A stretch of 64,000 bases of DNA from Streptomyces sp. NBRC 110028 (GCF_001417735.1 NZ_BBUZ01000024.1:1-64000); one strand, 5' to 3'. Shown: positions 50,099-59,576, counted from the first letter of the stretch. The notes: a model not told the origin generated them from the letters alone. Program-made: numbers and translations.

Positions 50099-52684
50099 TC
50101 ATCGCGGTGGGCCTCCTTCGCGGGTGCCGCTCGCGGTCGGGGAGCGGTCCGTGGTGGGCTCCGCGTGAGGCTCGGCGCGGGCAGGTGTGGCGGGTGGTGG
50201 CGGGGTGGTGTGCCAGTGACGCAGGCGGTTGGAGTTGGTGACGACCGACAGGGAGGACAGGGCCATGGCGGCCGCGGCGAGCACGGGGCTGAGGCGCAGG
50301 CCCCACAGGGGGTAGAGGGCGCCTGCGGCGACGGGGACGCCGACGGCGTTGTAGACCAGGGCGAAGAACAGGTTCTGGCGGATGTTGCGCATGGTGGCCC
50401 GGGAGAGCCGGATGGCGGTGACCACGCCGGCCAGGGAGCCGGAGATGAGGGTGATGTCGGCGGCTTCGATGGCGACGTCGGTGCCGGTGCCGATGGCGAG
50501 TCCGACGTCGGCGGCGGCCAGGGCGGGGGCGTCGTTGATGCCGTCGCCGACCATGCCGACCGTGCGCCCCTCGCCCTGTAGGCGGCGGATCTCGTCCGCC
50601 TTGTGCTCGGGCAGCACCTCGGCCAGCACCCGGGCCACGCCGACCCGGCGGGCGATGGCTTCGGCGGTGCGGGCGTTGTCGCCGGTGATGATGACGATGT
50701 CCAGGCCGAGCCGCCGCAGGGCGGCGATGGCGGCGGCGGAGTCGTCCTTGACGGTGTCGGCGACGGCGAGCACCCCGGCGGGTGTTCCGTCGATGGCGGC
50801 GAGCACCGGGGTCTTGCCCTGGGCCGACAGGTTCGTTGCCACGGGTTGGAGGGCCCCGGTGTCGATGTGGGCGTCGGTGAGCAGGCGGGCGGTGCCGACC
50901 AGGAGGGTGTGGCCGTCGGCGGTGGCGCGGACGCCATTGCCGGTGATCGAATCGAAGGCGTCGGCTGCCGGGAGGTCGAGGCCCCGCTGCCGGGCGCCGG
51001 CCACGATCGCGGTGGCGAGGGGGTGTTCGCTCATGTCCTCGGCGGCTGCCACCAGCGCCAGCAGTCCGCTCTCGTCGTAGCCGTCGGCCGGGTGCACGTC
51101 GGTGAGGACGGGCTTGCCCGCGGTGATAGTGCCGGTCTTGTCCAGCACGATGGTGTCGAGCTTGTGGGCGGTCTCCAGGGCCTCGGCCGAACGGATGAGG
51201 ATGCCCGCCTGCGCGCCTTTGCCGGTGCCGACCATGACCGACAGAGGGGTGGCCAGGCCCAGCGCGCAGGGGCAGGCGATGATCAGTACGGCGACGGCGG
51301 AGACCAGGGCGAGGGTCAGGGCCGGGGGCGGGCCGAGGGTGAACCAGACGGCGAAGGTGGCGACCGCGATGGCGATCACGGCGGGGACGAAGTAGGCGGA
51401 GACGGCGTCGGCGAGCCGCTGGATGGGGGCTTTGGACGCCTGGGCCTGCTGAACGAGGCGGATGATCTGGGCCAGCATGGTGTCGGCGCCGACCTTGGCC
51501 ACCCGTACCCGCAGGGATCCGGTGCCGTTGACGGTGGCGCCGATCAGGGTATCCCCGGGGTGTTTGGTGACCGGCATCGGTTCGCCGGTGACCATGGATT
51601 CGTCCACCGCCGAGGACCCGGCCAGGACGTCGCCGTCGGCCGGCACCTTCTCCCCGGGGCGGATCAACAGCTCGTCTCCCACGGCGACGTCGTCGACCGG
51701 GATCTCCACCGGGGTGCCGTCGCGCAGCACGCGGGCGGTGCGGGCCCGCAGCCCGAGCAGGGACCGGATGGCCTCGCCCGTGCCTGCCCTGGCGCGGGCT
51801 TCCAGCAGCCGGCCCAGCAGGATCAGGGTGAGGATCACCCCCACCGCCTCGAAGTACACCGCGCGGACCCCGGCCGGGAACAGAGAAGGGGCGAGGGTGA
51901 CCAGCAGGCTGTAACCGTAGGCGGCGGTCGTACCCAGGGTGATCAGTGAGTTCATGTCGGCCGAGCGGTGCCGCAGGGCCAGCCGGCCGGTGGTGTGGAT
52001 CGGACGGCCGGTGTAGAACATCACGGGCGTGACCAGCGCCAGCTGGAACCAGTGGTTCAGCATCCATCCCGGCACCCAGCCGGCGCCGAACAGCTCGTGC
52101 GCCATGACCGCGACCAGTACCGGCAGCGTCAGCACCGCGCCCACCGCGAGCCGCCGGGTCAGGTCATGGATCTCCGCGCGCCGCTCTGCGGCCTCCGCCG
52201 CATCCGCGCCCGCCGCGCTCTCGCCCTCCGGTGGCCCACCGGGCGACCTGGCGGTAGTGGGCCGAGCCTGGCCACCGTCGGCGGAGACCTGCCCGCCCTG
52301 CCCGGGGGCGGCCGGGTCGACCAGCAGGGTTCCGTGGATCATGTTCATCCCGCACGCGAATCCGAAGGACCCGGCCTCCTCGGGCCGCAGCCGCACGGTC
52401 GTACGCGTGTGGGCGGGCAGGCCCGCGCTGACCCGCAGGTCGGGGAAGACCACCCGCGAGGTGCACTCCCCGGACTCCTGCCGGTCGAAGACCAGCTCCA
52501 CCGGCATGCCCTGGCGCACCCGGATGACGCTCGGGCTGTAACCGCCGCGCACCGTGATGCCGACCCTCTGCAGCCCGCCCTCCACGGTCGCGGTGCGGGC
52601 CCGGCGCGGCCCGAAGAAATACCAGCCCAGCCCGGCGACCACGACAACGGCGGCGGCGATGACAACCAGATCCAGGGCGTTCAC
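50099..52684 (-). CDS. copA: Copper-exporting P1B ATPase with N-terminal cupredoxin-like domain
   Basis: The 861-residue protein begins at GTG 52684. Residues 1-25 form a membrane segment. Residues 30-130 form a cupredoxin-like beta domain with ligands in [11 protein letters not shown] and [11 protein letters not shown] linker and the P1B ATPase core follow, with eight membrane segments and the metal-site CPC in IACPCALG. The phosphorylation site is [17 protein letters not shown] has the P1B histidine, and [11 protein letters not shown] is the hinge. It exports Cu(I). Usual CopA proteins carry HMA/CxxC domains; here the cupredoxin unit replaces them. It is divergent from the SHOCT gene. Confidence 0.92.
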   Translation of the reverse strand: MNALDLVVIAAAVVVVAGLGWYFFGPRRARTATVEGGLQRVGITVRGGYSPSVIRVRQGMPVELVFDRQESGECTSRVVFPDLRVSAGLPAHTRTTVRLRPEEAGSFGFACGMNMIHGTLLVDPAAPGQGGQVSADGGQARPTTARSPGGPPEGESAAGADAAEAAERRAEIHDLTRRLAVGAVLTLPVLVAVMAHELFGAGWVPGWMLNHWFQLALVTPVMFYTGRPIHTTGRLALRHRSADMNSLITLGTTAAYGYSLLVTLAPSLFPAGVRAVYFEAVGVILTLILLGRLLEARARAGTGEAIRSLLGLRARTARVLRDGTPVEIPVDDVAVGDELLIRPGEKVPADGDVLAGSSAVDESMVTGEPMPVTKHPGDTLIGATVNGTGSLRVRVAKVGADTMLAQIIRLVQQAQASKAPIQRLADAVSAYFVPAVIAIAVATFAVWFTLGPPPALTLALVSAVAVLIIACPCALGLATPLSVMVGTGKGAQAGILIRSAEALETAHKLDTIVLDKTGTITAGKPVLTDVHPADGYDESGLLALVAAAEDMSEHPLATAIVAGARQRGLDLPAADAFDSITGNGVRATADGHTLLVGTARLLTDAHIDTGALQPVATNLSAQGKTPVLAAIDGTPAGVLAVADTVKDDSAAAIAALRRLGLDIVIITGDNARTAEAIARRVGVARVLAEVLPEHKADEIRRLQGEGRTVGMVGDGINDAPALAAADVGLAIGTGTDVAIEAADITLISGSLAGVVTAIRLSRATMRNIRQNLFFALVYNAVGVPVAAGALYPLWGLRLSPVLAAAAMALSSLSVVTNSNRLRHWHTTPPPPATPARAEPHAEPTTDRSPTASGTREGGPPR

Positions 52685-52738
52685 AGGCAGACCGTCCCCT
52701 TCCCGCCCCCTGGTGCCAGCGTCGCGCGCAGGCACCGG

Positions 52739-52752
52739 TACCCGGTAGGGGC
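52739..52752. promoter_or_regulatory. Possible CsoR-like site between copA and the SHOCT gene
   Basis: TACCCGGTAGGGG resembles the TACCC-N-GGGTA dyad bound by the copper repressor CsoR. It lies 55 bases before copA in the divergent region. The match is partial and the DNA is GC rich, so this is tentative. Confidence 0.3.
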
Positions 52753-52883
52753 TGACCGGCCCACCGGCCGGGGACCTGCAGGCCCCAGCACACCCGGCGA
52801 GGCACGAGCGACGATGACAGCAGGGAACAACCTCACCAGGGCCGAGTGCCTGCGCCCGGCCGACCTGGGGAAGTGAGGCGGGC

Positions 52884-53183
52884 ATGATGTTCTGGTACGG
52901 CCACGGCATGAACGGCTGGGGCTGGTTCGCGATGTCGATCAGCATGGTGGTGTTCTGGGCGCTGATCATCGCCATCGGCGTCCTGCTCTACCGGGCCCTG
53001 GCCCGCCCTACCTCGCCCGGTGGCGGGCCCACCACCTGGCACAAGACGCCGCCGCCCGACAGCCCCCAGCAGATCCTCGCCGAGCGGTACGCACGCGGCG
53101 AGATCGACGAAGAAGAATACGAGCGGCGCCTGGCCACCCTCCGACGATCGCCACCCAGGTCCCCAGGTCCACCATCCCCCTGA
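52884..53183 (+). CDS. Small membrane protein with SHOCT domain
   Basis: The 99-residue protein begins [17 protein letters not shown], with Met and His enrichment suited to copper. One membrane helix ([18 protein letters not shown]) and the C-terminal SHOCT motif [20 protein letters not shown] follow. SHOCT proteins are often fused or linked to membrane transport. Start codons at 52884 and 52887 are both possible. It is divergent from copA and likely coregulated. Confidence 0.85.
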   Translation: MMFWYGHGMNGWGWFAMSISMVVFWALIIAIGVLLYRALARPTSPGGGPTTWHKTPPPDSPQQILAERYARGEIDEEEYERRLATLRRSPPRSPGPPSP

Positions 53184-53249
53184 CCGGACCGCCCCCACCC
53201 GCAAGCCGCGCCTGTCACCCACCGCCCCGGCGCCCCCGCCTGGCGCACG

Positions 53250-53474
53250 GTGAACATCGGCCCCGCCGAGCGCGCGGGCCGCGTCCTGCTGGGCCTGGCC
53301 GCCGCCATCATCGCGATCATCCCGCTCACCACCGTCGGCGGCGCACCCGCCGTCGTACTGAAGGTGCTGCTGCTCCCGGCCGGGCCGGACCTGATGATCA
53401 CGGGTGCGACCGGGCACTGCCCGCTGTACGCCAAGCCCGGCCACGTGCCCCGGGCCCGACGGAGCCGGACATGA
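53250..53474 (+). CDS. DUF2892 (YgaP-like) membrane protein
   Basis: The 74-residue protein starts at GTG 53250 (NIGPAERAGRVLLGLAAAII). It has two membrane segments and the family end GATGHCPLYAKPGHVP, with a conserved cysteine. Such proteins occur alone or fused to rhodanese domains, commonly next to metal or sulfur genes. It is coupled to the next gene by ATGA (53471). Confidence 0.8.
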   Translation: MNIGPAERAGRVLLGLAAAIIAIIPLTTVGGAPAVVLKVLLLPAGPDLMITGATGHCPLYAKPGHVPRARRSRT

Positions 53475-53683
53475 GCACCCGCCACACCACGCCCGGCGAG
53501 GACAAACGGAGCAAGCACGGATGGCTGATGCCCGCTTGCTGCGTCCCAATGATCGTCGCCGTGATCGTGCTGGTCGTGACCGGCATCCTCAGCGCCGGCT
53601 TCTTGGTCCTCGCCATCATGTGCGTGGCCATGATGGCGGTGATGATGCGCGGCATGGACCAAGGCGGCAACGACCGCTCCTGA
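53471..53683 (+). CDS. Small Met-rich membrane protein
   Basis: This 70-residue protein has PACCVPMIVAVIVLVV and IMCVAMMAVMMRGMDQ, two membrane segments rich in Cys and Met, which could bind copper. No family is assigned. It is ATGA-coupled to the DUF2892 gene and is the third small membrane protein in the copper locus. Confidence 0.65.
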   Translation: MSTRHTTPGEDKRSKHGWLMPACCVPMIVAVIVLVVTGILSAGFLVLAIMCVAMMAVMMRGMDQGGNDRS

Positions 53684-53791
53684 CCGCCGTGGATCAACCC
53701 GCCCTGACCAGCTAGTCAGCCACCCCCGTACAGCGGGGGAACCTCAGGCTGAGGGGTCAGGAGTCATGACCGGTGGTTCAGCCGCGGTGGT

Positions 53792-53980
53792 TCAGGCCGC
53801 GTGGCTCTCGGAGCGTTCGACGAGGTGGCCGCGCTCGAAGCGGGTTCCGGCACGGACCAGGGCGACGAGGTGGAGTGCTTTCACGGCCCGCCACCGCTGC
53901 TGGGCGGACTCGACGAGCTTGAAGACCATGGCCAGGGCGGCGGCCGCGCCCCCCACCTTGGACGATCTCCTCAGGAAAGG
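53792..53980 (-). pseudogene. IS256-family transposase C-terminal remnant
   Basis: About 60 residues match the very C terminus of Streptomyces IS256 transposases: AAAALAMVFKLVESAQQRWRA, then HLVALVRAGTRFERGHLVER. The DDE core is missing. The flanking DNA (53684-53791 and 53981-54016) has no gene. This is a scar of a past insertion between the copper locus and the TetR/esterase genes. Confidence 0.75.
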
Positions 53981-54016
53981 CCACATTCTGGTCAGTCGAT
54001 GCCCCGCCGTCGGCGG

Positions 54017-54622
54017 TTACTGGAAGAGATGGTCAAGGTAATAGTCGATGGCAGCGGTGGCTTGTTCGGGGGTACGCAGGCCCAGGACGACGGGTGGACC
54101 CTGCGAGTCGGCGAGGCCGAAGAGCAGTTCCGCTTCCACATCTGGGTCGCGGTCCGGCGCGATGTCGCCGGCTTCCTGGGCCATGCGGACGAGGTCGGCG
54201 AGGAGCCGGTAGAGGCGGGGCAGCCCGTCGACGTAGAGGGCTCGCAGGTTGGGGTTCGCAAGCATGCGGATGAGGTACGCGACGCCGACGAGCCACTCGC
54301 GGCGACGCCGGTCGTCCCTGGGGATCGTCTCCAGCAGCACCCAGCGCAGCGCCTCCCGGGGGGTGGGGTCGCCCTCGGGCCATGCCTGCTCGTTCCACCG
54401 CTGCTGGACCAGCCAGTCCTGGTACTCGATCGCATAGGCGAGCATTTCGTCCTTGGTGGCGAAGTAGTGCTGGATGCGGCCGGCTGAGACGCCCATCTGC
54501 GCCGCCACGGCCCGTACGGAGATCGCTTCCAGCCCATGGCCGGCGACGATGTCCAGCAGCGCCTCGGCGATCTGGTCCCGGCGGGCCTTGTGGTCTACCT
54601 GTCGCGGCACGTCGACGGGCAC
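54017..54622 (-). CDS. TetR family transcriptional regulator
   Basis: The 201-residue repressor has an N-terminal HTH (ALLDIVAGHGLEAISVRAVAAQMGVSAGRIQHYFATKDEML) and a helical effector domain. GTG 54622 is chosen with GGAAGAGAG upstream; an in-frame GTG three codons later is possible. It is divergent from the secreted esterase gene, and a perfect 7-bp-arm dyad in the gap is probably its operator. Confidence 0.88.
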   Translation of the reverse strand: MPVDVPRQVDHKARRDQIAEALLDIVAGHGLEAISVRAVAAQMGVSAGRIQHYFATKDEMLAYAIEYQDWLVQQRWNEQAWPEGDPTPREALRWVLLETIPRDDRRRREWLVGVAYLIRMLANPNLRALYVDGLPRLYRLLADLVRMAQEAGDIAPDRDPDVEAELLFGLADSQGPPVVLGLRTPEQATAAIDYYLDHLFQ

Positions 54623-54674
54623 CTCTCTTCCTCGTGCTTGCCCTCCTGGGCGAATCAGCCTAATGTCGCTTTGG

Positions 54675-54690
54675 CAATACGAACGTATTG
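54675..54690. promoter_or_regulatory. TetR operator CAATACG-AA-CGTATTG
   Basis: A perfect inverted repeat with 7-bp arms and a 2-base spacer lies between the divergent TetR and esterase genes, 53 bases from the regulator and 56 from the esterase start. It stands out from the GC-rich surroundings and overlaps the probable -10 regions. Confidence 0.7.
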
Positions 54691-54745
54691 TAAAAAGTGA
54701 TGGTCCGCCTGCACACCGCAGCGGCACGAGGGAGGGGACCGGACC

Positions 54746-56320
54746 ATGTCGAAGCGACGCTCCACCACCGGCGCCGCATTGGGCGCGGCCCTCCTCGTGG
54801 CGGTGATGGGCACAGCGGACGCGGTGCGGACCTCACCGGCGACGGCCGGGCAGCATCCGCACAGGCAGCCTGCCCACGGACAGCACCCCGAGGCCCGGTC
54901 GGACACCGCCCGTACTCGCCAGGGCCGCCTGGAGGGCGTAACCGCCGACGGCGTCACTACCTATCAGGGCATCCCCTACGCTGCGCCTCCGGTCGGCCCG
55001 CTGCGCTGGCGACCCCCGGCCGCGCCACCCACCTGGACCGGCACGCGGTCGGCGGCCGAGCCCGGACCGGCCTGCGCGCAGCCCGAGGTGGCGGAGTCCG
55101 CGGAGGACTGCCTGTACCTCAGCGTCACCGCGCCCGCCGATGGAGCGGACCGCCCGGCCCCGCGGCCGGTCGTGGTTTGGTTGCACGGCGGGGCCTTCAG
55201 CTCGGGCTCCGGGGATCAGTACGACGCCACCCGGATGGCCCGGCAAGGCGACGTCACGGTCGTGACTGTCAACTCGCGCCTGGGCGCCCTGGGCTTCTTC
55301 GCCCATCCGGACCTGCCTGACTCCGGGGCTTTCGGCCTGCAGGACCAGCAGGCGGCGCTGCGCTGGGTACGGGACAACGCTGCCGCGTTCGGCGGTGATC
55401 CCGGCAACGTCACGCTCATGGGCGAGTCCTCCGGAGGCGCGAGCGTGTGCGCCCAGCTCACCTCGCCCAAGGCCGCCGGACTCTTCCACCGCGCGGTCAT
55501 CCAAAGCGGCTCCTGCCTGCAGAACTGGCCCAAGAACACGCTCGCGCCCGGCGACCCCGCCGCCACCTATTTCGCCCACCAGGACAAGCTGGCCGCCACG
55601 GGCCGCGGCGCTCTGGGCTGCCGCAGCCTGAAGTGCCTGCGTGCCAAGCCCGTCAAGGACGTGTTGTCCCTCAACGGGCGCTTCCACCAGCCCGCCTACG
55701 GGACGAGTGTCCTGCCCCACTCGCCGGCCCGCGCGCTCGCCACCGGCAACGTCCTTCGCGTGCCCGTCCTGCAGGGCAACACCCGTGATGAACACCGGCT
55801 GTTTGCCGCCCTGTTCACGCTGGACGGGCCGATGACGGCAGCGGACTACCGCCGCCTGCTCACCGAGACCTACGGCCGGCGGCAAGCGGACCGCATCGCC
55901 CGCGCGTACCCGCCCGGCGCCACGCCCGCACTGACCTGGGCCAAGATCGGCACCGACCGCAGCTGGGTGTGCCCCACGCTGGCCGCCGACCGGCTGCTGG
56001 CCAGGCATGTTCCGGTCTACAGCTACGAGTTCGCCGACCGCCACCCACCCGCACCCGACCTCCGCCCCGACTTCCCGCTGGGCGCCTACCACAGCGCGGA
56101 GCTGCCCTACCTGTTCGGCATGGGCGACCTCCGCCTCGACGACGGACAGTCCGCCCTCTCCCGACGCATGATCGCCGCGTGGACGACGTTCGCCAGAACA
56201 GGCACGCCCGGCGACGACTGGCCGCCCTTCCCGCACACCCAGCAGCTGGCTCGGAACACGCTCTCCGGCGTGGACGCGGCGGCCGAACACCGCTGCGCCT
56301 TCTGGTCGCGCAACTCCTGA
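54746..56320 (+). CDS. Secreted type B carboxylesterase
   Basis: The 524-residue enzyme has a signal peptide (hydrophobic stretch LGAALLVAVMGTA near residues 10-25). The esterase-lipase fold includes EDCLYLSVTAP, VVWLHGGAFSSGSG (oxyanion hole), LMGESSGGASVCAQL (nucleophile elbow) and LFGMGDL and GAYHSAELPYLF near the catalytic His. The natural substrate is unknown. Regulation is probably by the divergent TetR. A small gene follows at 56383. Confidence 0.9.
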   Translation: MSKRRSTTGAALGAALLVAVMGTADAVRTSPATAGQHPHRQPAHGQHPEARSDTARTRQGRLEGVTADGVTTYQGIPYAAPPVGPLRWRPPAAPPTWTGTRSAAEPGPACAQPEVAESAEDCLYLSVTAPADGADRPAPRPVVVWLHGGAFSSGSGDQYDATRMARQGDVTVVTVNSRLGALGFFAHPDLPDSGAFGLQDQQAALRWVRDNAAAFGGDPGNVTLMGESSGGASVCAQLTSPKAAGLFHRAVIQSGSCLQNWPKNTLAPGDPAATYFAHQDKLAATGRGALGCRSLKCLRAKPVKDVLSLNGRFHQPAYGTSVLPHSPARALATGNVLRVPVLQGNTRDEHRLFAALFTLDGPMTAADYRRLLTETYGRRQADRIARAYPPGATPALTWAKIGTDRSWVCPTLAADRLLARHVPVYSYEFADRHPPAPDLRPDFPLGAYHSAELPYLFGMGDLRLDDGQSALSRRMIAAWTTFARTGTPGDDWPPFPHTQQLARNTLSGVDAAAEHRCAFWSRNS

Positions 56321-56382
56321 CGCCCGTGATCCGCACATCTCCCGCGGCGGACCGTACGAACGAACCCCTCCGGAGGATCCCC

Positions 56383-56793
56383 ATGAACGAAATCGGCACT
56401 CCGCTCGCCGAGGCCGACTACATCGGCGCCACCGCCCGCGAGTTGAGCGAGAAGCGAGCAGCGACGAAGATCGCCGCCGGCATCAGCCAAAGGACTCTCT
56501 TCCAGCGCCGCGGCCGGATCATCCTGCACCCCGACCTGCTCGTCCTCACCGGCTGGTCCGACAAGGGCGATCTCACCCTCACCCGCGCGGACATCACCGC
56601 GGCAGAAACCCGCTTCACCCACCTCTACGGCCGCTTCCTCGGTGGCCTGCTGAACGCAGGCCAACCCCTCATCCTCAACACCACCAATGCATCGGCCGAC
56701 GAGGTGTACCTGCTCATCAACCACCGCGGCTTCCTGGAGACCACGGACGATCGGGCCTGGGAGAAGCGCATCGAGCGGTGGCGCCGCGGCTGA
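56383..56793 (+). CDS. Protein of unknown function, possible PH-like fold
   Basis: The 136-residue protein has GGAGGA 7 bases before its ATG. The pattern of strands (GRIILHPDLLVLTGW, GDLTLTRADITAAETRFTHL, GQPLILNTTNASADEVYLLI) followed by a terminal helix (DRAWEKRIERW) resembles a bacterial PH-like domain. No catalytic motif or signal peptide is seen. It may be cotranscribed with the esterase (62 bases apart). Confidence 0.65.
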   Translation: MNEIGTPLAEADYIGATARELSEKRAATKIAAGISQRTLFQRRGRIILHPDLLVLTGWSDKGDLTLTRADITAAETRFTHLYGRFLGGLLNAGQPLILNTTNASADEVYLLINHRGFLETTDDRAWEKRIERWRRG

Positions 56794-56990
56794 AGCGTCA
56801 GGGTTGCAGCGACCTCCCCGGTACCGCTGCTCATCTACCGCGCGCCCGCACCGCACCGCCCTCCCGCTGACGTATTCGGTGAGCGTGCTGCCGCGTCAGG
56901 TGGTGGTGCCTTCCGAAGCGGTCACCGTCTGCTGTCCGTTCTCCGGGGCATAACCATCTCGAGAAGACGCGCCACACCGGGGCCCGTGTT

Positions 56991-57155
56991 TCAGTCGCCG
57001 AGGGTGGCCTCGGCTTCGGTGACGGTTTCAAAGACCTGCGGGAGCTGCTCCGCCCCGGTTCTGTGCAGGATTCGCCATAGACGGACACGTACACCGGCCG
57101 GTACCAGCACGGCTCCGACGGTCAGGTCGGGCAGCGGCTGGTGCGCGGGCGACAT
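56991..57155 (-). pseudogene. STAS-domain (anti-anti-sigma) C-terminal remnant
   Basis: A 54-codon frame from the ATG at 57155 reads LTVGAVLVPAGVRVRLWRIL and GAEQLPQVFETVTEAEATLGD. This is the last strand and helix of a STAS-domain anti-sigma-factor antagonist; the phospho-serine half is missing. It follows the PfpI gene by 28 bases on the same strand. The region 56794-56990 holds nothing recognisable. Confidence 0.45.
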
Positions 57156-57182
57156 CGCCCGGGTCGCCCGCGCACCGCGCGC

Positions 57183-57821
57183 TCAGTCCTTTTCCTGGAA
57201 CAGCTTCTCGGCTCGGGCCGTGACCAGCGGGCCGGCCTTCTCCACGCTGCCCGCGTCGAAGGGCGGCTGCGGGTCGTACTCCACCATCAGCTGCATGGCC
57301 TGCGCAGTCACCTGGTCGGTGAGCAGCTCTGCCAAGCGCAGAGCCATGTCGATCCCGGAGGAGACGCCAGCGGCAATGATGGTCCGCTGCTCCAGGTGCT
57401 CGACCACTCGGGTGGAGGTCGGAACGGCACCGAGCTCGGTCAGCTTGTCCATGAAGGCCCAGTGCGTGGTCGCTTCGAGGCCGGGCAGCAGTCCTGCGGC
57501 CGCCAGGAGCAGAGATCCGGTGCAGACCGAGGTGGTGAAGCGGCTGGTGGCGTGGGCCGACCGCAGCCAGTCGAGCAGGACCTTGTCCTCCAGCAAGTCG
57601 AGAACGCCGATCCCACCGGGCACGATGACGACATCCGGCGCGACGACCTCGTCGAAGGTCTTGTCGACGGTCAGGCCGAGGTATCCGTTTTCGGTCCGGA
57701 CCTCTCCGCGCTGATGGCCCACGAAGGTCACCGTGGTGTCAGGCAGTCGCTGCAACGTTTCGTAGGGCCCGACTGCGTCCAGGGCGGTGAGGCGAGGGAA
57801 TAAAACGACGGCGATGTTCAT
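57183..57821 (-). CDS. DJ-1/PfpI-family protein (isonitrile-hydratase-like)
   Basis: The 212-residue protein has a class I glutamine-amidotransferase-like fold. LTALDAVGPYETLQ is at the start, VIVPGGIGVLDLL follows, and the nucleophile elbow is TSVCTGSLLLAAAGLLPG. THWAFMDKL supplies a late histidine. It lacks an AraC-type HTH, so it is an enzyme rather than a regulator; isonitrile hydratase or glyoxalase III activity are the known types. It is divergent from the ArsR-type regulator at 58018. Confidence 0.85.
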   Translation of the reverse strand: MNIAVVLFPRLTALDAVGPYETLQRLPDTTVTFVGHQRGEVRTENGYLGLTVDKTFDEVVAPDVVIVPGGIGVLDLLEDKVLLDWLRSAHATSRFTTSVCTGSLLLAAAGLLPGLEATTHWAFMDKLTELGAVPTSTRVVEHLEQRTIIAAGVSSGIDMALRLAELLTDQVTAQAMQLMVEYDPQPPFDAGSVEKAGPLVTARAEKLFQEKD

Positions 57822-58017
57822 TTGGGGATTCTTTCGTGTTCGGCCGGATCGATGGCGGCAGCTGTCAGGCGACGTACTCGAAGTTCCGGAACTGGCGCGG
57901 GGCAACGCTTGTCCCACGGTCGCAGGCGCTGCAAACACCCGAGAGGACAAAGTTGTACGACGCTCTTCGTAGTACGACGGGAACCGTACCACGCATGGGC
58001 TAGGTAGGGTTGAACTC

Positions 58018-58350
58018 ATGCGAACGCTGCCCCACCCCGCGACGGAAGCGGTCCGGCTTGACGCGGTCCTCGCCGCGCTCACCGACCCCTTGCGCCGACG
58101 CATCGTGCGTCAGCTTTCCGAAGGGGTCGAGGCGCAAGCTTGTGGTGCGTTCGACCTGCCGGTCACCAAATCGACATCGACCCATCACTTCCGCGTGCTC
58201 CGCGAGGCGGGCGTCATCACGCAGCACTACCGCGGCAACAAGATCCTCAACCAGCTGCGTGCGGACGACCTGGAAACCCGCTTCCCCGGCCTGTTGCAAG
58301 CGATCCTGGCCGCAGAGCAGGTGACCGCAGCCCCCACTCACCGGGACTGA
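58018..58350 (+). CDS. ArsR-family HTH regulator
   Basis: The 110-residue winged-helix protein has AVLAALTDPLRRRIVRQLSEG and KSTSTHHFRVLREAGVITQHYRGNK, the ArsR recognition helix. Metal-binding cysteines typical of ArsR (CxCxxC) are not present, only a single Cys. It is divergent from the PfpI gene. A dyad-like GTACGACG ... TCGTAGTAC (57952-57972) in the gap could be its operator. Confidence 0.85.
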   Translation: MRTLPHPATEAVRLDAVLAALTDPLRRRIVRQLSEGVEAQACGAFDLPVTKSTSTHHFRVLREAGVITQHYRGNKILNQLRADDLETRFPGLLQAILAAEQVTAAPTHRD

Positions 58351-58485
58351 ATCCGGCAAGGCGTTTCATAGTCGCGGACATTCCTGCCCGCGCTCATGAT
58401 CCAACTGATGGCACGCTCTACGATCCAGCGTTTCGGCAGCACCGTGAACTCCCTCTGTCCGTTCACACGTCTGACGGTCTGCAAG
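58351..58485 (-). pseudogene. IS5-family transposase C-terminal remnant
   Basis: LTLQTVRRVNGQREFTVLPK and RWIVERAISWIMSAGRNVRDYE match the C-terminal part of IS5-type transposases (RWVVERTFAWL region with the catalytic Glu). It abuts the Tn3-type remnant at about 58487 without a gap, so one was inserted or deleted into the other. Confidence 0.7.
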
Positions 58486-58486
58486 G

Positions 58487-59318
58487 TCAGGCGATCGCGT
58501 CGCCCAGCGGTGTGGGGCGGCCGTCGCGGGACAGCATCCGGATCACGCCGTAGGCGCGGACGGCTCCGGTGTGGATGGAGCCGATGATCCGCAGGATGTC
58601 CTCCCAGTGCCGCTCGATCCGGGCGAGGTCGATCCGTCCGCGGGCGGCGTCCTGGAAGGCGCCGTAGCCGGCGGTGCGGTCGATGCGCCACATTTTCTGG
58701 TCCGGCAGGTCTGCGAGCTGCGGGGCGTAGGCGAACCCGGCCAGGGTCAGCAGTCCGAACACGATGTCGCGGTAGAAGGCGGTGTCGGTGACGATCATCT
58801 TCGGACGGCGGCCGCCGTCGCGGTCGCAGAGGACGTCCAGCACGTACAGGGAGTCGCGCGGGGTGCCGGCCACGGCCTTCCCGCCCAGACCCGCCGCCTG
58901 GTCGTTGATCATGTTGAGCCAGGTCGCGCCGCCCCGGCGCCCGAAATACTTCGGGTTCGGACGCGCATACACCGACGACACCGGGACCACGAGCCGCATC
59001 CCGTCCACCGAGTCCACCAGACCCCCGCCCCACGCCTGGGCCAGCGGGATCGACGCCTGGTGGTCGATAAGGGCCGCGTTCGCGGCCCGGTAGGTCGCCA
59101 GCCGCAGGTACGTCTGGTCCACGTGGGAGAGCCGCCCGTACTTCAGGGCGTCCGCGCCGCCCATCACGGGGGTGTAGCCGACGTTGCAGCCGTGGGCGAC
59201 CAGCAGCGCGGCGATCGTGACGTTCAGAGAAGTACCGCTCCAGCTCCGCCCGCGAGGGCGCCTCGTGGAACGACCCGTACCGGGCCGCCTGCTCATCCGT
59301 CAGGAACTCGACCGCCAC
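58487..59318 (-). pseudogene. Tn3-family transposase with large internal deletion
   Basis: The first 30 codons (AVEFLTDEQAARYGSFHEAP) are the TnpA N terminus of Tn3-like transposons. At about 59226 the sequence jumps, with a frameshift, to the catalytic DDE region (NVTIAALLVAHGCNVGYTPV, RTAGYGAFQDAARG) and ends early at GDAIA. An intact protein is about 1000 residues; about 550 internal and about 120 terminal residues are gone. No terminal inverted repeats or resolvase are seen. Confidence 0.8.
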
Positions 59319-59408
59319 AACAGCTCTCCGAAAATCGAAAACAACGACCCACGAAGGCTCTGACGCTCAATCACCCCAGGTCAAAGCACCAAACAGCCCG
59401 GCGAACCC

Positions 59409-59576
59409 TTAGCGCACGATCTGACACGGATGTTCCTCAGCCCCCGGCTTGGACTCGTCGGAGGTGTTGTCGGCCTTCTTGGTGTCCAGATCCGGATACC
59501 GAACGATCTGGAGGCCGGGGAGGACTCCGTAGAGGTCTCCGCCAACGTCCGGCACCCACTCGCCGTGCTGCACCAT
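59409..59576 (-). CDS. Possible small ORF of unknown function
   Basis: A 55-codon minus-strand frame (MVQHGEWVPDVGGDLYGVLP ... AEEHPCQIVR) has balanced, acidic amino-acid use uncommon for chance frames in this DNA. It may be the end of a larger mobile-element gene whose start is lost. No ribosome site is clear. I do not recognise it. Apart from this and the tRNA scar, 59319-60296 holds nothing I can assign. Confidence 0.3.
   Translation of the reverse strand: MVQHGEWVPDVGGDLYGVLPGLQIVRYPDLDTKKADNTSDESKPGAEEHPCQIVR

Noticed and set aside
56831..57094. An 87-codon minus-strand frame
   Set aside because: Overlaps the STAS remnant in another frame and has low-complexity Arg/Ser/Pro content.
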